From contig KV748215.1 in assembly GCA_001692895.1 (NCBI GenBank), positions 1,161,720 through 1,225,719 of the forward strand: a stretch of DNA of 64,000 bases, in the 5' to 3' direction. The translations under genes were made by a program, and so were the position numbers. Of the stretch, positions 24,507 to 35,230 are shown piece by piece; positions within the stretch are counted from its first letter, which is position 1, and every line of letters begins with the position of its first letter. This DNA comes from Cenococcum geophilum 1.58 (taxonomy: Eukaryota; Ascomycota; Dothideomycetes; Gloniales; Gloniaceae). The notes under the pieces are model-generated. The model was not told the origin of the DNA, searched no databases, and saw nothing but the letters and a program-made list of their open reading frames with translations.

Positions 24507-25546
24507 GTTCGGATGGGTAGCTTCGGTCGATTTCGAGATGTGAAGGCTGAGAAGCGTCGCTGAAACTGTGCGACTCGGATTTGGCGTTTGTTTGTTGTGA
24601 AAGGAGCGAGCGAGAGGTGAAGGCGCCTTTACCAAGGTCGCGACGCGAATAAATTGGTCGAGAAGTCACGGTTGTGAAGTACGCCTTACTGGAAAAGGTA
24701 AGTCGGCTGCAGCAATTATGATTGGCCTGCGGTTTCCACCCTTCTAACATCATATATAATCGGTCCTGAATTCTATTTTGGGCTTATTCTAGGAGAAGGC
24801 AGTGTGACGAGCGATTCGTGCAGTCGTTATCCCACAATATTAACTTGAAATGAAACCCTGACGACCTTCAGAGACAGCTATTACCAACTTCAGCTCAACC
24901 AAGGGTTGCCCTAAGCACCACTCGGGAAGTAGATCATACACCAAAACATGTTCGTCAAATGGTTGCAAAACGCCGCCTTGAATCGACACTGAGTCTTTCA
25001 TAGGCCCGAAACTTATTCGATTGAAAAATCACATTCGTTCGAACCAGTTGAGTGTGAATAGTAAGACTTGAAAGAGCGAGTCTATTCTGAACTGGACGCG
25101 AAAGGTCTCACTTGTCATATTATTAGAGCCTCCTGGTAGATCAAGGTGCTTCCTGATTCCGCCCGCTTGTTCAACAAGTGTTCTTGATATTGTGACTGCT
25201 TGATTAGCGATGGAAAGTACAGCTACCACTCTGTGTTTTGGATTGCAATGTTTGACCTAGAGGAAAGTTTCTTGAGCAACAATCCCCTAACCCAACAGCT
25301 GCCAAAACCCACTCAGTCCACTTAGGAATAAACATACCAACAATAGAGCATTTTGCTTACGCCGGGTACCTGAAGCTCCACCGCGCATCGTAACTCCTGC
25401 CAGCATAAAACAAGTCTAGCAGTACTCAACCAGCGCCAGTCCTCCCACCTCTCGCGCCATGCTCCGCCCGCGGCATACTGTAAAGCACAGCACCAATCCC
25501 GCGAGGCTGGCCTAGATTGGATGGGGATAAGGTCCTCGTCGACTGC
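24507..25546. other. Intergenic region upstream of chz1 and downstream of apc15
   Basis: Contains the chz1 promoter and the apc15 3' flank. No gene, RNA or repeat recognised between about 24750 and 25430. Confidence 0.45.
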
Positions 25547-26828
25547 TCACCCGCCCCTAGGAGCCCGTGGCCCCACCAAGCGATTGCGAAACGCATTCCC
25601 CAGCCCCGGCGCCCTCGCCGCAGCGGGCGAACTGGCCAACAGCGAGCTCTCGCCCAGCTCGCTCCCATCCTCACCGAACAAGCTCCTGCCCACACCCACA
25701 CCCACGCCTCTGCCCATGCTCATGCCCACGCCCATCCCCGCCGCACCCACCACTCCCCCGCCGGCCCTCCCCCCGCGGGCGCTCCTCCGCACACTACTCC
25801 CCAGCGCGACGCTACTCGCAACCTCGATATCGGAGCTCGAGTCCTCCAGCTCCGTGTCCGTGTGCTGGTAGCTCCCGGCCTCAGGGACATCGTCGTCGAG
25901 ATCGCGCTCATCCTGCAGCACGCCCGCCTCCTCCATCTCGAGCATCTGCTCGACCTCGGCGTCGGCGGCGACGATGCTGCCCTCCAAGAAACTCGACCCG
26001 TTGAACGTCATCTCGCCCTCCCCGTCCCCGCCCCCATCCTCCCCTTCGTCCCCGTCGCCATCGCTCCCCTCGCTCCCATCACTCTCCGCCTCCGGGACTT
26101 CATCGTCCAAATCCCGCTCCCCGACCCCCTCCTCTTCCTCCCCCTGAGCACCACCCTCAGCACCACCCCCAGCACCGGCACCGGCACCGGCATCCCCTGC
26201 AGCGGCGGCAGCAGCAGCAGCAGCAGTAGCCTCCTCCTGCGCGCTCGCCAGCTCCAGCAGCTCCTGCTCGCGCCGCGCCAACATCTCCTGCTCCTCGCGC
26301 TCCGCCGCCTCGTCCATGCTGGCCTGGTACGTCTTCGCGACCCCGGGCGGCCGCAGCCATCCGGCGCCGAAGCGGCGCACGTTCTGCTTGCGCTGGGCGA
26401 TGGCGTTTTCGTCGAGGGTGAGGGCGAGGAGGGGCGAGAAGGGCGGGGAAGGGTGCCCGCGATGGTGCGTGTGGTGGGATGTGGGACGTCGGTGGTGCGT
26501 GTGGTGCGTTGGGAGGGGGGTGGTCGGGAGGTGGTCGGCTTGGGGGGGGGGGGCGGGGTCCGGGGGGGGGGGGAGGGCCGGGGGCCAGAGGGGGGAGTCC
26601 TGGGTTGTGTTAGTTTTGTTGGTGGAGTTGGGTTTCGTTAGGGGAGGGGAGGGGAAGATTAGAAATTGGGGATTGCGGCGGAGATTAAAGATGGGGTGGA
26701 GGATTGCGAGTTTGTATGTCTGAAACGAGATGTGGTAGCAGTGTTTGTTTTGAGAGTGAGTGCAAGAGGAAGGGGAAGAGGGGACGTGGACGTACGTCGC
26801 GCGGCGTGATGAGCGGGAGGGAGAGCAT
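25547..26828 (-). CDS. apc15: APC/C subunit Apc15 (Mnd2 family)
   Basis: Apc15/Mnd2 is a small subunit of the anaphase-promoting complex that controls turnover of the mitotic checkpoint complex (in yeast it also restrains a meiotic activator). Exon 1 (26796-26828) encodes MLSLPLITPRD; a 196-nt intron (donor GTACGT, acceptor CCCAG) leads to exon 2 (25547-26599), total 361 aa. The family core is seen in DDSPLW near the N-terminus and AIAQRKQNVRRFGAGWLRPPGVAKT, followed by an acidic and glutamine-rich helix (EEQEMLARREQELLELA). The rest is low complexity: an Ala run, Gly/Ala repeats and a duplicated RDLDDxVPEA motif. Coding G/C homopolymers of 12-13 bases at about 26541-26573 make this region prone to sequencing error, though the frame is open throughout. 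Confidence 0.85.
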
Positions 26829-27326
26829 TTTTGCGTGTACTTCTCTGCCTGCCCAATGCCAAAGCACAATCGCTATAGACAGCAAAAAAAGCGTGGATAA
26901 CAACGTCGTTGCAGGTTGTTGTGCATCGGGCCCGACGCTCAACCGACACACCCGAACGGCCACTAAACACCGAGCAGGCATGCATCAGCCACTCACAGCG
27001 CGTCCTGACCAACGTGCATTCTTTGACGAGCCCTGGGGAAGAGGGAGACACGCTGCAACTCCGAAGGGAAGGATATGCGCTCTGTATATGAATCCCGCCT
27101 GCCGCGGGAGTTGCTAATGTCCCGTTTCTGCTTTCTGTCCTTGTAACTTGCTGGCTGTGAAAGTCGCACAGCAGAACAAAATGTCTGGACTCTGACTTTG
27201 TTCTATATGCAGATTAAAGCTTGTATATTTCTCCTGAACACTTAAACCGCCAATTCCCTCGCTCGAGTTCGGTTTTCAAGGCACTATTTTATCTACCTGC
27301 TGCTCAGTCTTTCAATTATTGCAACA
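26829..27326. other. Divergent intergenic region
   Basis: Separates apc15 (minus) from the small plus-strand frame at 27327 and should hold the apc15 promoter. No other feature seen. Confidence 0.4.
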
Positions 27327-27634
27327 ATGCATCTCCTCACTCCGGCAACGACTCTCCTCCTCACCCTTACCGTTGCCTCCGCTCTCCCTCATCAACCCCG
27401 GGAAGCCACAGACCCGCTCTCCGAAATGATGGCACAGAAACCGCTGCACACAACCGCGCTGATGGCAGGTGCAGCGTGGAAGACAAGTGCGAGTTCAACT
27501 GCAAACCCGACAACCATAAGCAGTGAGCAGATCGAGTTATGAAGCTGCCCGGAGCAACGGAAGCTGCATCCTTCCATGCAAGAAGGGGGGGAAATGCTGG
27601 ATTCGGAAAACTGCGTAGATGACATGAGACGAGG
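27327..27634 (+). pseudogene. Possible small secreted cysteine-rich protein, frame broken
   Basis: An ATG at 27327 opens a frame with a clear signal peptide (MHLLTPATTLLLTLTVASA, cleavage after ASA likely) followed by a short pro-like region. That frame stops at 27540 without cysteines. The neighbouring frames carry cysteine-rich text at the expected place: CSVEDKCEFNCKPDNHK at about 27471-27520, and GSCILPCKKGGKCW at about 27556-27598, ending at a TAG near 27620. Together they look like a secreted peptide of the C-x5-C-x3-C ... C-x3-C-x5-C type, such as an effector or antimicrobial peptide, broken by two frame changes or by splicing I cannot see. I assign no function. Confidence 0.4.
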
Positions 27635-28255
27635 TGCTTCTTCCTTGGTATTTCTTGTCGCTTCTTGGGGCACGCCGTTGTTTAGGTCGCCAGCTGACAG
27701 TTGCGCGACCAGTTAGCGAATCAGCAACACCGCATCACTAATTGGTTTGGGATGGCATTTACGAGGAGCTTGGCAACACGATAGATGATTGAAGGCACTG
27801 TGAGGGGTTCTTGAGTACTGGTTGGCGTTTCTGAGGGCTTGGTCATGATGACGGGAATGTTGCGTCTGTGGAAAACTTGATGGGCAGGGCCCTTAATGAG
27901 AAATGTCTTCTTTGAAGATGTGGTTCGGTATATAATGTACATACAGTCAAAGCTTCGGAATTCTCTGTAACTTTAGCCAGAGTAGCCCGTTCCCTATAAC
28001 TATGCCGGAACTCCAACTGAACAGGACGACTACAGACAACAGGAGGCCTTGGGACGGTGTATATTACAGTGCCAGTCCAGATCCTATTATCCAAACTGTT
28101 CCAAATATCTTGCTCAAATGCCAAGTCTAGCTGAGGTCAGGATATTAATAATAATTCATTGCTTAACGTCCGATTCGGATCCCTATTGGGCCCACGCGGA
28201 CTACTCCTTATGTACATGTTGGGAGAAAACTCTATTTGAGAAAACCCCGTGATCC
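27635..28255. other. Intergenic edge of the transposon island
   Basis: No gene seen. The composition changes sharply at about 28255, where TpA-rich sequence begins. Confidence 0.45.
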
Positions 28256-31200
28256 ATCTCCCCGCCTTTTGGGACTTGCCTGTAAGGCGCCTGCGAGGCG
28301 CCTGCGAGTCACCTGTGGTGCTCCTACTACCTTACTTTTTGACCTCCTTGGGAACCACTGCTGCCGTAACAAGCCTACGGACGCGCTAGTATTGTAAACT
28401 TTACTCTACTACTGTAGAGTTATCAGGGGGCGCCCGTTGCTCGCCCCCCCACCCTTTATTACTATTTCCCTTGCAACCCAGAACTAGTTTAGTATATTTT
28501 GGCTAATAAGCTACTAGGTAACCGCCTTAAGGCCTTTTTATATTAAGAGTAGTATATTATAGTTCTCTGTGCTAGCTACTAAAAGTATTACTTCTTAGTT
28601 AGTGCGTAAGGGGCATAACAGTATTACGTATTTTAGTATCTGTCTTAGCCAGCTATATTTATATCTTAGGTTGCCTACTAGAATACCTACCCAGTAAAGC
28701 CAGTCTTTTAGTCCTATTATTCCTATTCTTAAGAGTATTGCTATTATATTTTCTACCTTTATTAGGCCTTCTTAGAGCCCTAAAGTATTTACCCCCTATA
28801 GTATTAACTATACTACGGCTTAGGTTCCTCTTACCTTAGTTAACCTTTATACCTTTAACTCCTATATACCTTTCCAGCGTTAGTCTAACCAGTATTATAT
28901 TACGGTAGATAGTTTCCTAGCGTTCTTTTATACTCTACTTTAGCTCCTTTCTCTCTCTTATTGTTATCTTTACTAGCCTTTTACGCGTTTCCCTTCCTCC
29001 TTTATATAGGCCTGGGCCCTAAAGCAGCACTATTCTTCTTCTACTTTCTTTACCTATTTCTCTAATATGTCTTCCCTACTTTAGGGTTATTAGTTTGTTC
29101 TCCTATAGGGCGCCCTAGGGTCCCTCTATAGTTTATTTAGGCATGTCTTAATATACTTTATAATATTAGAGTTACGTTTATTTTAGGCCCTTTATATTAT
29201 AGCGGCTTTAATATATAGTTATAGGGGGGGAATATTGGCTTCCTTTTTAAGCAGTGCTGTGGTCGTTTACTTATATCCGCCTATTATACTCTAAAGGCAG
29301 GCTATTTAGACCTTTTAGAGTGGTTTAAGGAGTAACTTAGGGGGGCCTTTCTTAGATTCTCCAATGGCCTAAATACTGAACCTATACGTCATAGTTAGCC
29401 GGACGACTACTATATATAGTAGGCGTAACCTCTAGAAGTATAGGCCCCATATAGAGTTAACAATCCTAGATAATACGATGTACTATGCTTAGCCTTTATA
29501 GGCCGCTTACGCCGTATATACGCTCTACCAGAGCTTACTGTCTACCTATACTCCTAATACCCTTAGGCCCTAAACTAGATAACCCCTAAAGCCTTAGATG
29601 TGGATTATATGCTAAAGATCTATAGATTAGTTGCGTTTTCTTATAAAATGGATTAGCTAGTATTTCTCTAGTAAGAATTAGACTTTATATTGTCTTGCCT
29701 ATTCTATATAGGTATTATAGGCTTTCTCTAGCATTCTATAATTCTCTACGGCTAATAGCCCGTATATAATTAGGTTTATATCGTTAATAAAGCCTATCCT
29801 CTGGGTCGCCCCTTCCTTAAAGGAGTTAAGCAGGTTGCTTATAAAGAAAAGGAAGAGTATAGGCGAGAGGGGTAATCCTTATAGTATTCCTATTATAACT
29901 GCGATAGGGGGGCTCTGGTATCTACTAAAGACTAGTAATATTTCTTTCTAACCTATAAACCCTTAGACAAATTATATAATCCATTCTAAGAAGCCTTTTA
30001 CCCTAAGGATATATAGGAGACACTTATAGGGTACGTTATCGTAGGCGCCACTAATATCTAGGCTAAGTATTAATACTATAAAGTCCCTTCGCATCGCCTA
30101 TGTAGATTTAATAGTAGCAGCGAGTAGCGTAAGTGCTAATAGTGTTAAGCGGTTCTTTCTTGCCCCTATTTAGCTCTATAATAGTAAGGCGTATTCCTTA
30201 GCCGTGTCTGCTATATAGTCCGCTATTACCTTTTTTAAAATCTTACTAAGGGTATTTTCTAGGGCAATAGGGCGGTAGCTTCCTAGGATTAAGTAATCTG
30301 CTTTACCTTCTTTTTATAGGATAACCGTCATTATAGATCTTCTAAGTTGTGGGTAGTAGCCTATAGTAAAGCATGCTCTAGCTATATCCGCAAGCTAGAG
30401 TGCTATAAGTGGTCTATAGGTCTTTAAGGCCTTATTTAGAATCCTATCTGGACCTAGTACTATATTATTTAAAAGGCAGCTAATAGTTCTGGCTATTTCC
30501 TCTATTGTTATGTCGCTATTAACCCATAGGCGAGTTACCGGTACTTTGCCCGTAATATTATTAAGGTCTACTAGAGCTAGATAAGGGAAGAACCTTTCTA
30601 TAAGGATCTTTACCTTTTTATCGTTATTATTAGTAGCCTATAACTTCCCTACTCTTTATAGGGGTGGTAAGTATAGGTCTTCTGCTAGTTGCCCTACCTT
30701 TTTCTTTACCTATTTTACTATAGCCTATAGGCCCTTATTATAGGGGAGGCTTAGGTTAAAAGTATACTTATTTATAAATTATCTCTAGTTATTCCTTACT
30801 TCTTTTTTTAGGGTATTCTTTAACTGGTTTCTTGTGTCTTTATATCGTCTCTTATCTTTAGGGTTATAGCTACTTAAGTATTTCCTTCTTACTTATTATT
30901 AGCTAGCTATAAGAACTGCGCATTATGCGGACTATACGTATTACGCATAGGGGCCCAGTTTTAAGACCGGGCAGTACTCTTCTAGCCCATTTTTAATTGC
31001 TGCCTAGATCCTTTCTAGTTTTTGGTTAATTTCCTTAGGGGTAGCTAATGAGCCTTACTTGTTTGGTATTGGGTGGATTTCTTTTAGGTCTTAGAGTTGT
31101 TATTTAACTATATTAAGGAAACTGTCTGCTTTAAGCATCCTTATTATATATCTTTTGCCATTTAATTACGCCTTAATGTCTAAATCTAGCTGTATTTAGA

Positions 31201-31885
31201 TGGGGATATAGTCTAAGGTAAGTGCCTATTCTTCTTTAGGGTTACACCTTTTAAGTCTCTAGTATAGGCCTTCGTTTATAAATATAAGGTCAATTATACT
31301 TCTGGCGGATCCTTATTGCCATATAATTGCTCTAGGGGGGGTGGCTAGCTTAAGGCCCTAGGTGTTTATAGCTTTTAGTAGGCACTCTGCCTGTTGTTTA
31401 GCAGTGACGTAGATACCCTCCCACCGCGGGTAGTAGAGGTTTATATCTCCTAATAGGATAGACTCTATGCCTTTAGTTTTAAGTAAGCTTATTACTAATA
31501 TAATATTCTCTGTTTATAGGACCCCTTCGACCCTAGGGTTATATATATTAATAATTTGTACCAGTCCTCTATATGTCTGGATTATTACAACTGTAATATC
31601 TAGATTAACTACCTGCCATAACTATAAGGAGAGGTTAGGATATTAAACTTCGTATAAAACTATTTGCCTTATTCTAAATTAATTATATAATTATATTCTA
31701 AGTTCTATAGTACGACCTTAGCTCGCCTACTTAAAAATGCCCTTAATAAGTTCCTTAGGTCTAATAGAATATTTAATAAATTGAGGTCGCGTTTGCCCTT
31801 TATATTATTATTAAAAAGGTTTTAGAGCTCCCTTAAGATACTTATAGGCAGCGTCGCGCGCTATAGTGGTTACTTATATATAGTT
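28256..31885 (-). mobile_element. Tad1-like LINE (non-LTR retrotransposon), heavily mutated
   Basis: Minus-strand translation (with many stops) shows an endonuclease/exonuclease/phosphatase domain near 31700-31150 (VQIINIYNPR; GDINLYYPRWEG; ATPPRAIIWQ; SARSIIDLIFI) and a reverse transcriptase near 30500-29600 (GLPLSPILFLFFISNLLNS, then the catalytic FxDD region decayed to GFINDINLIIYG). The order EEP then RT is that of Tad1/I-like LINEs. The 5' part is cut off by the Gypsy insertion at 31890; the 3' end is not precisely defined and lies somewhere between 28256 and about 28900. Nearly all CpA/TpG sites look converted to TpA, as expected from RIP. No functional product is possible. Confidence 0.75.
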
Positions 31886-31889
31886 ATTA

Positions 31890-32114
31890 TATAAGGTAAG
31901 GATGTGGATAGGGAGTCCAATGATAAAATAATAGGTATATTATATAGACAGAGACGAATCCTTAAGGGAAAAGGAGGAGTCTGTGTGCGAGGTAGGAAGG
32001 GTTTTCCCTAGGTATATACAGAGCACGTGCCTTACGGGTAAGTCACCCCTAGGTTGCCCTAGGGTCGCCCGTACCTTGCGGCTATATAACTATCTACTTA
32101 GGTTTTACCTAACA
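31890..32114 (-). repeat. 3' LTR of the Gypsy element
   Basis: 225 bp, matching 41282-41506 with mostly C/T and G/A differences. On the minus strand it begins TGTTAGGTAAAACC; its other end is TATAAGG on the plus strand, where RIP has probably changed a terminal TG to TA. Confidence 0.9.
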
Positions 32115-32395
32115 ATGCCCCCCCCTTTAAAAAGGGTCGTCCCCGATCCTTTATATGCTTAAGCCTTAATAAAACCCCATAAAAAACCTTAGTAAGGAAA
32201 AAATTTGGAGGGGAAAGAGCGTCTTGATTTTGTATATAGAGAGATAGGTAGTATATATACGCGGCGCGAAGATGTTAAGGAACTTCAACCGGCGGTTGAA
32301 GTTGTTTAATTGGTCAGATTTGCCTTGCTAAGACTCCCCCGCATTTAACTAAGCTAGTAGCAATTTTATATACCCGGTATAGAAAATCCTAATTA

Positions 32396-34900
32396 GAGTA
32401 TTTAAGGGGGTATTTGAAATGGCTCGTGTATACGACTTACCGCCGAGCTCTGATTGGTCAGAATATCGATTCTACCACTAACACCGAAAATCAAAATTTA
32501 ACTTAATGCTTCTACCTCTCTATATAGCCTCAATTTACACACACCCTATACCTCCTATACGCCATAAGCGTTCTAAGGAGGTAGTTATACAGGAAGCTAT
32601 TACTAGCCACCGATCTAGGCACTATAAGACCCCCTTAAGCGCTGCGGTAGCTTATAAGATCCATCCCGACACTATTCTCTCGCGCATTAACGGAGCACGT
32701 CAATCTTATTAGGATGCGCATCAATTCTAGCAGAAATTAAGCCCCCAATCTAAGGCCGCAATTGAAAGATACTGTACAACGCTTATTCAGCATTACTTTC
32801 CTCTTAAGAAGGCCGGGATCTATGAGATTACCCTTAGTATATATAAAAACCAGCTATAAGATGCCGGCCTAGATGTGAGCCAAGCATACCTCAGTATAAG
32901 ATAGGTGGATGCGTACTTAAAGCGCCATTAATCCTTTTAAGTTCAATATACTCGCTATCTTAAAATAGAGAGAGCTACGGTAGATAACGATTTATAAGCA
33001 TATAAGAGGTTCTTTAACGAGTTAGAGGCCATTTATATAAAATATTATATAGAGGCACCTAATCGCTAGAATATAGATAAAACAGGATATTAAATGGGGT
33101 ACGCCTATACCTCTAAGAAAGTCGTTATGCGTAGATCCTCCATATAACCCGTTACGCCAAGTAATTAAGAGTAGACGAGCGAGATTGTATCTATTAATGC
33201 CGTTAGCGAATTAATTCCTTCCTATTTTATCTTTAAAGGAAAGGTTATTACAACCCATATGGCCCAAGAAGCTCTTAATTTAGTGCCAGACTATAAAATA
33301 GCAGTCTTTAAGAACGGCTGGAGCAACCAGAGCTATGCATCTTATTAAATAAGACATTTTAATATGTATACCCGCCGAGAGGATTATTAGGAGGATATTT
33401 GTGAAGAACGAGAGGCTGCCAGCAAGCCCTCCAGCTAAAGGCTTCTGCTTATAGATGGCCACATCTCTTACCTCTCCTTAGACTTTATTCAATACTGTAA
33501 GCACGTAAGAATAATTCCTTTCTGTCTACCTCCGCATTTTACGCATTATCTACAGCCTCTAGATCGGTGCCTCTTCGGCGTGCTTAAAAAGGCCTATTCT
33601 AATAAGATTGATAAGTATATTTTAAGGGGAATTACTAGAATTATACGTAGTTACTTCCTGGAAATATATAGGCAGATTCGTAAGAAAGTATATACTCCAG
33701 AGTATATTAAAAAGTCGTTTAAGGCTACTAGAATCTACCCTCTTAATGCCAAGAGAATATTAAGTAAACTACGCAGTGCTTAGGCTACCAAGAGACCTAT
33801 TACTCCTACGCCAAATCCAGCAGAGCCTCCACAGCTCCTTTCGTCGCCAATACATCCTAGAACCCCCTTTACAGTAAGCGACAGAATACAATACCAAGCA
33901 ACTATTTCTTACCCCTCTACAACACCAGAAATTCGAGAGTCAGCCACTAGGAAGCTCCTAGCCACTATATAGGTCCAATTAGAGGAAATTAGGCTTCTTT
34001 AAGAGTGTAATAAGGAGCTGGCTATAGCTAGTGCAAAGGCTAAGAAGAAGAAGGCAGTACGGAACTTAGTTATTACCAAATCACACCATATTTCTACCTC
34101 TAAGATTAGACAAATTCTAGCTACTAAGGCCGCTATAAAACTCAAGAAATAAGAAGCTAAGGAGCTTCGTAAGAGTTAGAAGCAGATTAAACGAGAGCTT
34201 AATAAGGCCGAGAGGGAGGCTCTTAAGAGGAGGAAGGAAGTACGTAGTAATAAGGCTTATCTACGGAAAGTAAAGGACGAATTTATTAAGGAGATAAATG
34301 TATTAAAAAGGGCCTACAAGGCGGCAGAGAAGAAGCTAGATCTAGCTGTTAGAAAGTACTAGCGAAATCCTACTATAGCTTTAAACTAGGAAATCGAATA
34401 GCTTAAGCAGGCGTTAGATAAGGCTTCTATTCTATTTATATTAAGGAAAGAGAGAGCGGATGAGGCTATTACTAAGTGGAAGGCTTCGCGCGATCTATTA
34501 CTATTACTCTCTCAGCATATAGAACAAGAGGCAATTAACGTTAATAAGGACGAGCTAGATAAGGAGGAATATAATAAGGAATATAATAAGGAATACAATG
34601 AGGAATATGATAAAGAAGAAGAGCTTAATCAGTATATAGAGGGTGCAATTTAAATGCCGCCTAATGGACGCGCCATACAAAAAACAGGCGGGAGGGGCAT
34701 TCTTATGTATTCTGAGCGCTCCTAAGGCCTTAACACCATGCTAGGACCGATAGATGTATATATTCTATTGATATATAACAATAATAATCAAGTGCATATG
34801 GTAGAATGCTGTTTGTATATGATTTTCCGTGTAAGCGGCACTCTCCGTCACTTTTGGTGTTCCTACGCACGAGCCATTTCAAATACCCCCTCAAATACTC
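32396..34900 (+). mobile_element. pogo/Tigger-type DNA transposon inserted in the Gypsy element
   Basis: 2505 bp bounded by 33-bp terminal inverted repeats (32396-32428 and 34868-34900, about one mismatch; both contain ATTTGAAATGGCTCGTG or its complement) and flanked by TA on each side, the canonical pogo target duplication. The plus strand encodes a decayed transposase from about 32506: a helix-turn-helix part (AAVAYKIHPDTILSRING), then the DDE domain (NIDKTGY; LLIDGHISYL; FCLPPHFTHYLQPLDRCLF), then KKAYSNKIDKYI, and a Lys/Glu-rich coiled-coil tail to about 34650. Several stops interrupt it. It sits next to the Gypsy 3' LTR and therefore arrived after that element. Confidence 0.9.
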
Positions 34901-35004
34901 TAGTCTATTTAATAGGTAGAGCCAGTGGAGCTTAATACCGTCGCCTAAATTTAATAGACCAGAAATATTCTAAAAGCTTGCTTGTGTAGGTAGGTCGCTA
35001 GTAC

Positions 35005-35230
35005 CTTGCGGGTTAGTTATAGGTTATTTGTATACAGCCAGATTTATAAACGGTAAGGCTGTATACCTGTTAAATCCGCCACTGACCCTGCTTTGGCCTT
35101 ACGCTATACCGGCGTAGCGCCGTGTATACTTCGCGGGTAGGTTATAGGTTACTTGCATACAGCTAGGTTTAGGACGGTAAGGCTATATACCTACTAAATC
35201 CGCCGCTAACCTATGCTTTAGCCTTACGCG
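35005..35230. repeat. About 124-bp tandem duplication in the Gypsy 3' region
   Basis: GCGGGTTAGTTATAGGTTAT at about 35008 recurs as GCGGGTAGGTTATAGGTTAC at about 35132. The following ~90 bp (CGGTAAGGCTRTATACC ... TTAGCCTTACGC) also match with RIP-like differences and small indels. Confidence 0.75.

Noticed and set aside
25517..26641. Long plus-strand frame of 374 codons
   Set aside because: It is antisense to apc15. Its Pro/Ala/Leu/Arg-only composition comes from the GC-rich low-complexity coding sequence on the other strand, and it has no family motif.
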